Origin: Hyphomicrobium methylovorum
Lineage (GTDB): Bacteria; Pseudomonadota; Alphaproteobacteria; Rhizobiales; Hyphomicrobiaceae
Direction: 5' to 3'
Length of the DNA stretch: 64,000 nt
NCBI RefSeq assembly: GCF_013626205.1
Contig: NZ_QHJE01000001.1
Span: 2,956,501 to 3,020,500 of the forward strand
A program made the translations under genes and the position numbers. Below are positions 1 through 9,737 of this stretch, piece after piece (position 1 is the stretch's first letter; each line of letters begins with the position of its first letter). The notes below the pieces were generated by a model, which searched no databases, was not told the DNA's origin, and saw only the letters and a list, made by a program, of their open reading frames with translations.

Positions 1-2
1 CC

Positions 3-404
3 ACGATGAAGTCCGAATTGACCGATCAGCAGACCGGACAGACACGTCGCTTCGCCGAGCAGCCGGATTTGATCACGAACATCGGTGCCGACTACTACGT
101 GCGTGCTTGGTCGACGACGTTCGGTCTTGGTTACAATCGCACCTACGCCTACGATCAAGACATCGAGCAGGTGAATGGTACGTTCCAGCACACGAGCTTC
201 TCGAATCTCGATCGCCTGGATGCCTCGGTGCGGATTGGGCTGGCTGATCAGGCTGTGCTGACTCTGTCGGCCAGCAACCTCCTGCGCACCGACGACGATC
301 GCATTCTGACGACGCGCAATGCCGCTGGAACGATCACCGCTCAGACGCACAGCAACGAGCCGTCACCGTCGGTCTATTACGCTCGCTTGTCATACGGCTG
401 GTAA
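3..404 (+). CDS. TonB-dependent receptor, C-terminal fragment (cut by window edge)
   Basis: The reading frame is open from the first bases of the window, so the gene begins outside it; about 133 C-terminal residues are visible. They show alternating amphipathic strands (for example TTFGLGYNRTYAY and AVLTLSASNLL) and end in YYARLSYGW. A final beta strand closing on an aromatic residue is the usual signature of an outer-membrane beta barrel, and the spacing fits the last strands of a TonB-dependent receptor. Substrate cannot be judged because the plug domain is missing. A strong terminator follows 32 bp after the stop codon, so this gene ends its transcription unit. It could be another class of outer-membrane barrel. 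Confidence 0.6.
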   Translation, partial: TMKSELTDQQTGQTRRFAEQPDLITNIGADYYVRAWSTTFGLGYNRTYAYDQDIEQVNGTFQHTSFSNLDRLDASVRIGLADQAVLTLSASNLLRTDDDRILTTRNAAGTITAQTHSNEPSPSVYYARLSYGW

Positions 405-435
405 GCCGGTTTGAAGATTGAGATGGACGATTTCA

Positions 436-472
436 TTCCCGCGCGATCTCCGGATCGCGCGGGAATTTTTTT
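436..472 (+). terminator. Rho-independent terminator after the receptor fragment
   Basis: A perfect 13-bp inverted repeat (436-448 and 453-465) with a 4-nt loop is followed directly by seven T residues (466-472). Confidence 0.9.
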
Positions 473-568
473 AGGGCAAGGACATCTCGTTTGCGGTTGG
501 CAATCGAGAGACGACAGTGCCGGGGCGGGAGCCGCCGGTGGGGCACGTGTTTGGTTTACCCTGGTGGT

Positions 569-593
569 GGCTATTGAAATAGCCCGCTTTTTT
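569..593 (+). terminator. Second terminator-like hairpin in the same intergenic region
   Basis: A 6-bp stem GGCTAT/ATAGCC with a TGAA loop (569-584) is followed by CGC and six T residues (588-593). It lies about 100 bp beyond the first terminator and has no open reading frame in front of it. It may end a small RNA or act as a back-up terminator. Nothing else was recognised between 473 and 773. Confidence 0.5.
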
Positions 594-773
594 GAGCCGC
601 CCGTCCCAGGCGGGTGTAGACAGGCCTAGTTTCCGTGAATTTTACTAGCGCCCATCGGTCGGCGCCGGATATTGCAAAGCCGTCCAAATCTCGACGGTTG
701 GCCTGATCCAAGACGACGATCATTTTTCAAGTATGCCGTGACGAGTGCGTGCGCGGCGAGGAGAACGCGGCGC

Positions 774-1562
774 ATGGATATCGTGTTTCCTGTTCTCGTG
801 TTTCTCGTGCTTTTGGCCAGCGCCTGGGCCGGTTGGTTTGCACGGACCAAGCTTCAAGAACGTCACACCAGCCACGAAACGTTCGACAGCATCCGCTTGC
901 TGATGGGCATGCTCTTGACGTTTTCAGCGTTGGTTCTCGGCTTGCTCACGTCCAACGCCAAAAACCGCTTTGATAATTACGACAAAGAACTGGCGCTATT
1001 GAGCGCGAACTTCATTGATCTCGATCATCGCTTGCGTCTCTACGGCGCGGAGGGCGATCCGATCCGAAAAGATTTGCGGACGTATCTCGCTGCCGCCATC
1101 GCTGACTCTTGGCCGTCCCAGCCACATCCCGCAGGAGACTACCCGACGTTTCCGCAACGGTCGGGATTTGAAAGACAGACCCTCGGCGATCTTCTTTCTC
1201 GAGCCGATCAACAAATTCTACAGCTTAAGCCCGCAGATGATTTTCATCGGGAAGCTGCGACACGCATGCGTGATATTTCGTCGGATATTATTCAAACACG
1301 CTGGCAGATCATCACGTCGACGGGGTCAGATATTTCGTGGCCGTTTCTATTTATTCTCGCCTCGTGGCTGGCGATCATCTTCGGTGTTTTCGGACTGACG
1401 TCGCCAAGGAATGGTCTGGTCTACGTGGCGGTGGTGATGTCGGCGCTTTCCATCACGTCGCCTCTGTTTCTCATCATGGACTATAGCGACGCGATGAATG
1501 GGCTACTGCAATTGTCGAGCGCGCCGATGCGCACCGCGTTAATCCATTTGGATGCGCCTTAA
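774..1562 (+). CDS. DUF4239-like integral membrane protein
   Basis: A 262-residue protein with one N-terminal membrane segment, a second at about residues 45-62 (around LLMGMLLTFSALVLGLL), a soluble middle part rich in charged helices, and two C-terminal membrane segments near residues 190-245. This order of segments and the sequence around the second one match the DUF4239 (bestrophin-like) family, whose function is unknown. The ATG at 774 has an AGGAG box about 12 bases upstream and begins with a hydrophobic segment. An upstream in-frame ATG at 672 would add a charged tail without a ribosome site. It stands alone between the terminators and the oxidoreductase gene. Confidence 0.6.
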   Translation: MDIVFPVLVFLVLLASAWAGWFARTKLQERHTSHETFDSIRLLMGMLLTFSALVLGLLTSNAKNRFDNYDKELALLSANFIDLDHRLRLYGAEGDPIRKDLRTYLAAAIADSWPSQPHPAGDYPTFPQRSGFERQTLGDLLSRADQQILQLKPADDFHREAATRMRDISSDIIQTRWQIITSTGSDISWPFLFILASWLAIIFGVFGLTSPRNGLVYVAVVMSALSITSPLFLIMDYSDAMNGLLQLSSAPMRTALIHLDAP

Positions 1563-1743
1563 ATTGCCGATACCTTCCATCCGCGTGGGCTGCTGACCGT
1601 CGCGGCAGTTGCCATCAATCCATGTCAGGCGGTCATGGTTGTGTTAGTGTTTGGCCTTCGCAAAGCTCGATAAGGAACTTGTACCGCTTTTAGCCGTCTT
1701 CCATGTTCTGTTGGTCTGGCCTCGTCCAAGTCTGGAGTTCATC

Positions 1744-4194
1744 ATGGCGCGCAACCCCCATTACGTTTCCGGCCTTGAAAGCGAGCGGCAACAGCAGCGC
1801 CGCGATAACGGCCATCCGTCTCCCGGCGAAACATTCGATCAAAAGCCGAGAATGTCGGAGCAACCCTTCAAGGGTACGCACACCAAAGCAAGTAAGCGCG
1901 CGGTTCCGGGTGTTGAGACGTACTCAGGACCTGCGGGCGGTTGGGGTGCTCTCAAGGCGGTGGCCAAGGCGCTAAGCCATGAGATGGCAGTGTCGCGAGA
2001 AGTCCGCAGCCTGCTGTCGATGAACCAGCCCACTGGGTTCGACTGTCCTGGCTGCGCTTGGCCGGATCCGCGTCACACGTCGTCGTTCGAGTTCTGCGAA
2101 AACGGAGCGAAAGCGGTTGCTTGGGAGGCAACGAGCAAACGCACGACGCCGGAGTTTTTCTCCAATCACACGGTTTCGGAGCTTTGGAGCTGGTCCGACT
2201 ACGCGCTTGAAGGCGAGGGCCGCCTAACGCATCCGATGGTCTACGATCGCGCGACGGATAAGTTTCAGCCAATCGCGTGGGAGGAGGCGTTTGCTCGCAT
2301 CGGTCGAGCGCTGCAGGCCTTGCCTGATCCGAACATGGCGGAGTTCTACACATCCGGGCGCACCTCGAATGAGGCCGCATTTCTTTACCAACTCTTCGTT
2401 CGCGAATTCGGCACCAACAATTTTCCCGACTGCTCGAATATGTGTCACGAGGCGACGAGCGTCGGTCTTCCGGACTCGATCGGCGTTGGCAAAGGAACGG
2501 TGACGATCGAGGACTTCGATCATGCCGACGCGATCTTCTGCATCGGCCACAATCCGGGCACCAATCATCCGCGCATGCTTGGTACGCTTCGCGAGGCATC
2601 CAAGCGCGGATGCAAAATCGTGGTTTTCAATCCCCTACGAGAGCGTGGGCTGGAGCGCTTCCAGGCACCGCAGAATCCCTTCGAGATGGTGACGCTTGGA
2701 TCGACGCCGATTGCGTCGTCATATTATCAGGTTGGCATCGGCGGCGATGTCGCCGTCCTCAAGGGCATGATGAAGTCCTTGCTTGAAATGGATCGCGCGG
2801 AAACGGCGGCAGGCCGGAAAGGCATTCTGGATCGTGCGTTTATTGCCGAGCACACGCAAGGGTTCGATGCGCTTGTTCGGAACATCGATGCGACCGATTG
2901 GGCGCAGATCGAGCGCTACTCAGCCTTGTCGCGGACGGATATCGAGGCGGCTGCGAAGATCTACGCTGAAGCCGATCGGGTCATCATCTGCTACGGCATG
3001 GGCATTACGCAGCATTGCCACGGGACATCGAACGTCAACCAGATCGCGAACCTGCTTCTGATGCGGGGTAATATCGGCAAGGAAGGCGCCGGCATCTGCC
3101 CGCTGCGTGGACATTCGAACGTTCAGGGTGATCGGACTGTCGGCATCACTGAAAACCCATCGAAGGATCTGCTCGATAATCTCGAAGCCGTTTTTCGCAT
3201 CAAGGCGCCACGTAAGAAGGGGCATAACGCCGTTGAGGCCATCGAAGCGATCGTCAACGGGCAGTCTAAGGCGTTGGTGTGCCTGGGTGGCAATCTTGCG
3301 GTGGCGATGTCTGATCCAGACGTAACGTTTCACGCAATGCGTCAGCTTGATCTTGCCGTGCATATTGCGACGAAGTTGAACCGATCGCATCTGCTCATCG
3401 CCAAGGAGAGTTTTATTCTACCCTGCCTTGGGCGGACTGAACTCGATATGCAGGATACCGGGCGGCAAACGGTGACGGTCGAAGACTCTATGGCGATGGT
3501 GCATGCGTCCTCGGGTGGTCTGAAACCTGCGTCGGAGCATCTGAAGTCGGAACCGGCAATCGTCGCCGGTCTGGCAATGGCCGCGATCCCCGATACGAAC
3601 GTTCCTTGGGATGACCTCGTTGCGGACTACAGCCTGATCCGCGAAAAGATAGAAGCCGTGTTTCCGGATTTCTTCGATTTCAATGAGCGTATCGAGCTGC
3701 CCGGTGGCTTCCGTCTGTCGGTTCCTGCGTCTCGTCGGGAGTGGAAGACGAAATCAGGAAAGGCGGAGTTCCTCGTTGTCGGCGGGCTCGAAGAGGACCC
3801 GCGCTGCGAACAACCCGGCGCGCTTGTCCTCGCGACTGTGCGCAGTCACGATCAGTACAATACGACGATCTACGGCTTGGACGATCGCTACCGCGGTATA
3901 ACCGGCCGCCGCGATATCATTTTCATGAATGCTTCCGATCTGGAGGCGCGTGGATTGCACCATGGTGACACTGTCGACATAGAAACGGTGTGCAACGATG
4001 GCGACGAACCGCGCACGCTGAGCGGCCTGACCGCAGTTGCGTTCGATATCGCCGCGGGTTCCGTTGCGACTTACTATCCCGAAGCCAACAGCCTCATCGC
4101 AGTCGATCAGTATGATCGGCGAAGCGGAACACCGTCTTATAAATCAATCCCAGTGGTCGTCAGACGCGTCGGGCCTCAAGCGCAATCGGTGTAG
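1744..4194 (+). CDS. FdhF/YdeP-family molybdopterin oxidoreductase (formate-dehydrogenase-like alpha subunit)
   Basis: An 816-residue member of the molybdopterin oxidoreductase superfamily. The N-terminal region carries DCPGCAWPDP with a later Cys (FCENG), as in the YdeP/Fdh-alpha-like family, which could hold an iron-sulfur cluster. The central region has SNMCHEATSVGL, FCIGHNPGTNHPRM and QIANLLLMRGNIGKEGAG, typical of molybdopterin-dinucleotide binding. The C-terminal molybdopterin-binding domain has TVRSHDQYNTTIYGLDDRYR. It is cytoplasmic, with no Tat signal. The start at ATG 1744 has GGAG 8 bases upstream; a longer frame begins at 1651. The substrate of YdeP-type enzymes is not settled and formate is only possible. 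No fdhD or electron-transfer subunit lies beside it. It converges on sbcC with 37 bp between stops. Confidence 0.85.
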   Translation: MARNPHYVSGLESERQQQRRDNGHPSPGETFDQKPRMSEQPFKGTHTKASKRAVPGVETYSGPAGGWGALKAVAKALSHEMAVSREVRSLLSMNQPTGFDCPGCAWPDPRHTSSFEFCENGAKAVAWEATSKRTTPEFFSNHTVSELWSWSDYALEGEGRLTHPMVYDRATDKFQPIAWEEAFARIGRALQALPDPNMAEFYTSGRTSNEAAFLYQLFVREFGTNNFPDCSNMCHEATSVGLPDSIGVGKGTVTIEDFDHADAIFCIGHNPGTNHPRMLGTLREASKRGCKIVVFNPLRERGLERFQAPQNPFEMVTLGSTPIASSYYQVGIGGDVAVLKGMMKSLLEMDRAETAAGRKGILDRAFIAEHTQGFDALVRNIDATDWAQIERYSALSRTDIEAAAKIYAEADRVIICYGMGITQHCHGTSNVNQIANLLLMRGNIGKEGAGICPLRGHSNVQGDRTVGITENPSKDLLDNLEAVFRIKAPRKKGHNAVEAIEAIVNGQSKALVCLGGNLAVAMSDPDVTFHAMRQLDLAVHIATKLNRSHLLIAKESFILPCLGRTELDMQDTGRQTVTVEDSMAMVHASSGGLKPASEHLKSEPAIVAGLAMAAIPDTNVPWDDLVADYSLIREKIEAVFPDFFDFNERIELPGGFRLSVPASRREWKTKSGKAEFLVVGGLEEDPRCEQPGALVLATVRSHDQYNTTIYGLDDRYRGITGRRDIIFMNASDLEARGLHHGDTVDIETVCNDGDEPRTLSGLTAVAFDIAAGSVATYYPEANSLIAVDQYDRRSGTPSYKSIPVVVRRVGPQAQSV

Positions 4195-4231
4195 GAGGAC
4201 ATGCGCGTCTCTTTTGTTGCGCCATCACTGT

Positions 4232-7200
4232 TCAAATTGCGATCTTGGTTTCCACGGTGCTACCGGCGATGTCTTTGCGTATGTAGAAACCGTTTGGAAT
4301 GGCTTCCTGCACGAGGGGAACGTGCGAGATGATGCCGACTGAGCGGTTCTGGCTGACGAGCTTGCTCAAAACCTGGAGCACTTGGTCGAGGGTGCCCGCG
4401 CCGTTCTCGGTGTCCAGACTGCCGAAGCCTTCATCGATGAAAATGGTGTCGAGGCGTATCTTGCAGCTGGCGCTTTCAACGACGTCGGCGAGTCCTAACG
4501 CGAGAGCCAAGGCGGCAATGAATGTTTCTCCGCCGGATAGCGTGCTTGTCGACCGCGCTTTGCCCGTATGCGTGTCGAACACTTGAATGTCGAGGCCGCG
4601 ACGTCCGCGGCCGATATCCAGATCTCGTTCCAGCCGGTAGCGATTATTCGTCATCGGGCCAATACGCAGGTTGGCGGCTTCGAGAACCTGATCGAACATC
4701 GCGCCGATGGCGAACGTTTCCAGATCGAGGTTCTGTTTGTTGTTGCCGTTCATGAGGGCCGCGAGTTTGCGCAGCGGCCCGGAAGTGGCTTCTTCCTCGT
4801 CGAGCTTTCGGAATGTGTCGGCGAGTTCGTCGCGAAGTTTAATGAGCTGCGTTAGCTTGGCCTTGGCATGAGATCGCTGATCGGAAGCTTCGGCCAGCTT
4901 TTCTCCGGCTTCTTTCTGACGTGCCATGAGGCTTATGAGATCAGGACGGGCTTTGCCGTCTATGGCTTTTGCTGCACTTGCAGCAGTGTCTTTTGCTAGT
5001 GCCAACTTGCGATCATGATCCGCCACGATCGCTCGATCTGTTTCGATGGTCTTGATTGCAGGTTTCAGAACGAGGAAATCATCGGCGGTGAGCCCGCTCT
5101 CGGCAAGCCGGGATTCGAAAATGGTGATCGCGTTCCGGTGACGTTCGCGACAATCCAAGAGGGCGCTGTCGGCGGCTTGCTGATCTTTCTGCGCGGTCAG
5201 AGCCGCCTCGCGGGACTCTTGCGCAATCCGTTCGGCGGTTTCTTTTGCGACGAGGCGCGACTTGTACGCTTCTGATGCAGCTTGTTTGGCGGACGAGAGA
5301 GTTTCGGGATTTCTCAGGCTTTCAGGAATGGGAGATAGAGTTTCTTCCAGGCGAACGCGTGCCTCTGATTTTTTTCTCAAACACTCAGAGTGCGCATCTC
5401 GCAATGTCTCAATCTGTTGCTTGAGCGTTTCGATGTCATTGCTCAATTGCTCGAACTCGGCGTTCGCCTGGGAAAGGTCTATCTGAGGCCCAAGATGTTC
5501 GAGGGTGCGTTTTATGTCTTGGATTTTCGTATTCAGAGATGATGCGCTGTCTGCGGGCTTTTGTAGGTCTTCGAGCCTGTTCTGGCGGTCCTGCAGCACG
5601 CTGCGGGCTGACGCTAAGTGTTCCGCGGCGTCACGTGCGGCTGCGTCTGTCTGCTGCCAAGCGTTTTTCGCGTCTCGGAATGTTTGCTCGGTTTCGACGT
5701 GCTCGACCGCGTGCGTTGCGGGTGCTGGATGGTTGGTCGAGCCGCAAACGGGGCAGGGGGAGCCCGGCTCTAGTCTCGAGGCGAGATGCAGAGCCTGAGC
5801 GGCAGAGAAGCTTTGCTCTGCAACCTCGTATGCGGATTTTGCGGCCTCGGCTTGGCGCTTCGCGGTTTCGTGGGCTGCGTTTCGTTGCTCGACATTGACG
5901 CTCGCCTTTTGAACGTCATCGCCAGCTTTCTCAAAAGCCGTGGCTTCGACAAGAGCTGCGCTCAGCGTATGAAGCTGGATTGTTCCTTCGCTCCGCTGAG
6001 CGTCTCTCTGGTGCGCGAGTTTGAGCGCCTCCGATTTCTTCTGACCTGCGCTTTGGAGGTCTGTCAGCCTTCGTTGAGCTTGGTCCAGGTCGATACTTGC
6101 AGCGCGCTCGGCTGCGTGTGCTTTGTCGACCTCGCTTTTTAGGTCTGCTGATTTCTTCAGCACTAACGCGTGGCGTTCGAGTTCTTCGATGTTCCGGCGC
6201 AGAACATCGATCTCATCTGCTCGATCGATTTCTTTCTTTAGTTGCTCCGCTGCTTTGTTTGCTGCGTCTACCGCTTGCTCGACGTGGAGTTGAGCGCTCT
6301 GCAATTTCTTTTCGGCCGTTGCGACATCGGTGGCGAAGGTCGTGACGTGCGCTTCTACGTCAAGCAGGGAACGTGCTCGTTCCGCCTTTGTGACGCGCTC
6401 AGCCAGAGCCTTCATCTCGTTTTTGTTTTCTTCAAACGCGGTTATGGTATTCGCAGCCGTTTCAGACGCTTTGAAGAGCGCTTCGATTTTCTCGGCATTG
6501 GTGACGGCTGTCTGCGTCTCTGTAAAAAGCCCGAGTGCAGTCTTTTCGGCTTCGATCAAATCAGCATGATGCGCATCGGCGCTGACGATCCCGTCGCTCA
6601 AGGCGTCGGTACTTTCGAAGCCTTCGGCTGCGAGACGACCCGCGCAGACGTGTCGGTCGTGGCTCACTCGATCTTCAACGGCTTTGGCGTCTGCTTTCAG
6701 CTTGGCTGCGAGGTTGCGGTAAAGCGAGACATCAAAGAGATCACGAAGGATTTCGAGACGTTGTTTCGTTTTTGCAGCAAGAAATGTTTCGAACCGGCCT
6801 TGTGGCAGAAGAACGATCTGGCGGAATTGGTCGGCGCCATAGCCCAGCATATCCGAGACCGCCTGATCGACCAGTCCGACCTTTTTCTCGGCGATGATCT
6901 TTCCGCGTTGGTTCTCGCTGATCGACTCGAGCGTTTGCCCGGTGGCCTCAAAAAGAAAAGCCTCATGCGGGGTTGAGGTCTCTCCATTTCCTCGTTGCTT
7001 CGGCCGCTTCTGTTCGGGCCGCCGAACTATGACATAGCGACGGTTTCCGATGTCGAACACGAACTCGACTTCGGTCATCAAGGCGGGATCCGCATGATCG
7101 GAACGCAGCGATGTCGGTTCCTGATCCGGCTTTGCGGGTGCGCCGAATAGTGCGAACGTCATCGCGCTAAAGATGGTGGATTTTCCGGAACCGGTTTGCC

Positions 7201-7303
7201 CGTAGATGCCGAAAAGGCCCGCATCGACCGCGCTGCGGAAATCGATTGCGACGCGTCCCGGGTAAGGACCGAAGGCCTGCATTGTCAGTCTTACTGGCCT
7301 CAC
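4232..7303 (-). CDS. sbcC: SbcC, ATPase subunit of the SbcCD nuclease (Rad50-like)
   Basis: A 1023-residue SMC/Rad50-type ATPase. It opens with VRPVRLTMQAFGPYPG and a Walker A (GIYGQTGSGKST). Long charged coiled-coil arms flank a zinc-hook CxxC (CPVCGSTNHP). The C-terminal part has STLSGGETFIAALALALGLAD (ABC signature) and a Walker B ending in TIFIDEGFGSLD. With SbcD it cleaves hairpins and protein-blocked ends during replication and repair. Translation should start at the GTG whose first base is 7303: it overlaps the sbcD stop as GTGA and has GGAGG inside the end of sbcD. A longer frame reaching 7498 lies within sbcD and is unlikely. The pair is a translationally coupled operon. Confidence 0.95.
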   Translation of the reverse strand: MRPVRLTMQAFGPYPGRVAIDFRSAVDAGLFGIYGQTGSGKSTIFSAMTFALFGAPAKPDQEPTSLRSDHADPALMTEVEFVFDIGNRRYVIVRRPEQKRPKQRGNGETSTPHEAFLFEATGQTLESISENQRGKIIAEKKVGLVDQAVSDMLGYGADQFRQIVLLPQGRFETFLAAKTKQRLEILRDLFDVSLYRNLAAKLKADAKAVEDRVSHDRHVCAGRLAAEGFESTDALSDGIVSADAHHADLIEAEKTALGLFTETQTAVTNAEKIEALFKASETAANTITAFEENKNEMKALAERVTKAERARSLLDVEAHVTTFATDVATAEKKLQSAQLHVEQAVDAANKAAEQLKKEIDRADEIDVLRRNIEELERHALVLKKSADLKSEVDKAHAAERAASIDLDQAQRRLTDLQSAGQKKSEALKLAHQRDAQRSEGTIQLHTLSAALVEATAFEKAGDDVQKASVNVEQRNAAHETAKRQAEAAKSAYEVAEQSFSAAQALHLASRLEPGSPCPVCGSTNHPAPATHAVEHVETEQTFRDAKNAWQQTDAAARDAAEHLASARSVLQDRQNRLEDLQKPADSASSLNTKIQDIKRTLEHLGPQIDLSQANAEFEQLSNDIETLKQQIETLRDAHSECLRKKSEARVRLEETLSPIPESLRNPETLSSAKQAASEAYKSRLVAKETAERIAQESREAALTAQKDQQAADSALLDCRERHRNAITIFESRLAESGLTADDFLVLKPAIKTIETDRAIVADHDRKLALAKDTAASAAKAIDGKARPDLISLMARQKEAGEKLAEASDQRSHAKAKLTQLIKLRDELADTFRKLDEEEATSGPLRKLAALMNGNNKQNLDLETFAIGAMFDQVLEAANLRIGPMTNNRYRLERDLDIGRGRRGLDIQVFDTHTGKARSTSTLSGGETFIAALALALGLADVVESASCKIRLDTIFIDEGFGSLDTENGAGTLDQVLQVLSKLVSQNRSVGIISHVPLVQEAIPNGFYIRKDIAGSTVETKIAI

Positions 7304-8442
7304 GCTGCCTCCTCGCCATTTTCGATGGAATGGAGAGCTGAGGTCACGATGCTGCGGTCCGTTTCTGTCATCGGTTCGTTGCTGACGCTGTTCAGGAAGT
7401 CGCCGACGACTTCGATCGGGTCTCTCAATCGTACGCTCGATCTTTCGAGAGGTTTGGTTTCGCGCGGGCGTTCGTCCCGCTGGTACGTTAGATCGCAAGC
7501 GTTCGGAAATATTGCACGCATGCGCTTCATGGCGTCGATAACAGGTGTGTCATCGGTCAGAATGACTTTGACGAAGTCCGTCGAAGGCTCGCTGAGCAGC
7601 AGCTCTGCGTGCTTGCCCTTGAGGATACGGATGCCGCGCAGTGGCTTGAATGGAATTGCTTCCGTTGTCGATATGCCTGCCGCGTCGATTTCCACGAGGT
7701 TCATGGATTTTGCAGCATCTACCTCGTCGAAGCCGAAGGCTAATGGAGATCCTGAATATCGAATGTGAGTTTGGGCGACGAACTGAGGGCGATGCAGATG
7801 ACCCAACGCGACGTAATGTGCGCCTTCGAAGATTTCTGGTCGGACCGTTTCGATTCCGCCCACGCGCGCAAGCGGCCGTTCGCTATCGCTTCCCTGCGCG
7901 CCCGCCACAAAAGCATGAGCGATGACAACCCAGCGTGCGCCGTCAGGAACATTGTTTCGCGCTGCTGCAACTTGTGCGGCAAGCACGTGCTCCGGGGTTT
8001 GCATTGTTTCGTCGGCAAAGCATTCTCGTGCCGCGAATTCGTATGAGAAGGGTAAGCCGGAGAAGGCAACGACCCCGTGAGCATCGTGCAGCAGCAGAGG
8101 TTTTTCGTCGGCGCTTATAACGCCGCGAATAAGCGCGCGCTTTGCATCGGTCATCACAGACATTGATGCGATGCGATCGCCTGAGTCGTGATTGCCGGCG
8201 ATCATCGCGACTGCGGCCGAGGTTTCGGACGCGATGCGTGAAAGGAACGTATTGAACTGACGAACGGCTGTTGCTGGCGGGTTCGCGCGGTCGAATATAT
8301 CGCCAGCAATAATGAGGACGTCGGCGGACGAGGCTTTAACGGCGCTTACAATTTGATCGAGGATCGCCTGGTGATCCTCTTCGAGAGGGATTCCGTTGAA
8401 CTGGCGGCCGAGGTGTAAGTCTGCGGTATGCAGAATTCTCAT
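7300..8442 (-). CDS. sbcD: SbcD, Mre11-like nuclease subunit
   Basis: A 380-residue metallophosphoesterase with the Mre11/SbcD motif set: ILHTADLHLGRQF at the start, IIAGDIFDRANPP, MIAGNHDSGDR, a histidine in VVIAHAF, and YVALGHLHRPQ. These supply the two-manganese site. It is the nuclease partner of SbcC, whose gene follows with a 4-base overlap. The chosen start (ATG at 8442) gives the family-typical MRILHTADLHLG. An in-frame ATG at 8454 would add MGNS, and the longer frame to 8619 is not expected. The broken gltS lies upstream on the same strand. Confidence 0.95.
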   Translation of the reverse strand: MRILHTADLHLGRQFNGIPLEEDHQAILDQIVSAVKASSADVLIIAGDIFDRANPPATAVRQFNTFLSRIASETSAAVAMIAGNHDSGDRIASMSVMTDAKRALIRGVISADEKPLLLHDAHGVVAFSGLPFSYEFAARECFADETMQTPEHVLAAQVAAARNNVPDGARWVVIAHAFVAGAQGSDSERPLARVGGIETVRPEIFEGAHYVALGHLHRPQFVAQTHIRYSGSPLAFGFDEVDAAKSMNLVEIDAAGISTTEAIPFKPLRGIRILKGKHAELLLSEPSTDFVKVILTDDTPVIDAMKRMRAIFPNACDLTYQRDERPRETKPLERSSVRLRDPIEVVGDFLNSVSNEPMTETDRSIVTSALHSIENGEEAA

Positions 8443-8524
8443 GGAGTTACCCATATCTGTAGTTACGCAGCGGTGGCGTCCTGTATCGACACAGGGTCGA
8501 GGACTACTCCGACGCGCTTTATGA

Positions 8525-9737
8525 CTAGCGGACCATGAAGCCGATTGCGATGGCGTTCGCAATGTCGATGAAGAACGCGGATACCAAGGGTAGGATGATG
8601 AAGGCTCTTGCGCAGGCACCGTGTACTTTTGTCACCGCTGACATGTTCGCGATGGCCGTTGGTGTTGCGCCGAGACTTATACCCGTGAACCCTGCGGAGA
8701 GCACGGCGGCTTCGTAGTTCCGTCCCATCATCGGGAAAACGACGAAGATTATGTATGCAACCGCGACGGCCGTCTGCAGCGCCAGAATAATTGCAAGCGC
8801 TGGTCCCATGCCGCCAAGTGTCCAGAGCTGCATGCTCATCAAAGACATGGCTAGGAAGATATTGAGAGATAGGTCCGAGATCAGTGCCAATGCGCGCGTG
8901 CGTGTCGGCCATCTGGCTGCGGGGAACGCGAGCGGAATGGTATTTGTGGCGACGATTCCGACGAGAAGGCAAATGACGAACAACGGTAACTTCAATCCCG
9001 TTTTGGCGACGACTTCATCAAGTGCTACGCCAATCAGGATAACGACATTCAGAACGAAGATGGTGCGTAAGAGTTCAATGTGATTGATGTCGTCGGCCTC
9101 GGGTTTGGCGAGGTCATCGGGGATTCCGACTAAAGGGTCCTACGTTGGTGCTCCGCTCAGCTGATGACGGCCGATCAGGAAGCTTGCGATCGGTCCGCCA
9201 GCGAGGCTTGCGATGACCAATCCAAGCGTTGCGGAGGCGATGCCGATTTCAAGAGCATTGGTTAGCCCGAAGCGTTCCGTGAATATCGGCGCCCACGCGA
9301 TCGTTGTGCCATGTCCTCCGATCAGCGATGCCGAGCCGACGAGAGGGGCCATGCCGTGCGGCAGATCCAACGCAACGACGCTGGCCGAAGCAACGAGATT
9401 TTGTATGACGAGATAGGCCAGGGTAAGCCCCAGGAGCACAGCGAGGGGGGGGGCCACCTGAAACGAGATCGTTGAATTTGGCGTTGAGGCCGATGCCGGC
9501 AAAGAAGTAGAGCAGCAGCAAATCACGCGCGTCCAGCGTGAACGCGATTTCGGTTCCGAAAAATACGTAAACGCCGAGAGTTATGATTGCCGCGAGCATT
9601 CCGCCGGTTACGGCTTCCGGGATGTTCCAGCGGCCTATCGGTTTGACCACTTTGTTGATGCTGACGCCCGCGAAGAACACCAGCACTGCAATCGTGAAAC
9701 TCAAAAGTCCAGAAAGCTGTATTGCTGATGACGTCAT
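8525..9737 (-). pseudogene. gltS: gltS-like sodium/glutamate symporter, disrupted
   Basis: Reading leftward from the ATG at 9737, the first part (SGLLSFTIAVLVFFAGVSIN ... LLLLYFFAGIGLNAKFNDL) matches the start of a GltS-type glutamate:sodium symporter. The frame is lost in a run of nine G (9445-9453 on the plus strand). Removing one base of the run would join it to the next frame (LAVLLGLTLAYLVIQN ... SASLIGGHGTTIAWAP), which holds the family's glycine-rich motif. That frame then meets a TAG near 9140. Beyond the TAG the same frame continues as symporter sequence (LVGIPDDLAKPEADDINHIE) to the stop at 8525. One frameshift and one in-frame stop are thus needed to break an otherwise full gene of about 400 codons. 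A sequencing error in the G run is possible; the stop codon is a separate lesion. Confidence 0.8.

Noticed and set aside
6242-6976. 244-codon rightward frame inside sbcC
   Set aside because: It lies opposite the coiled-coil part of sbcC. Its Cys/Phe/Arg-rich product is the expected complement of coiled-coil coding sequence.
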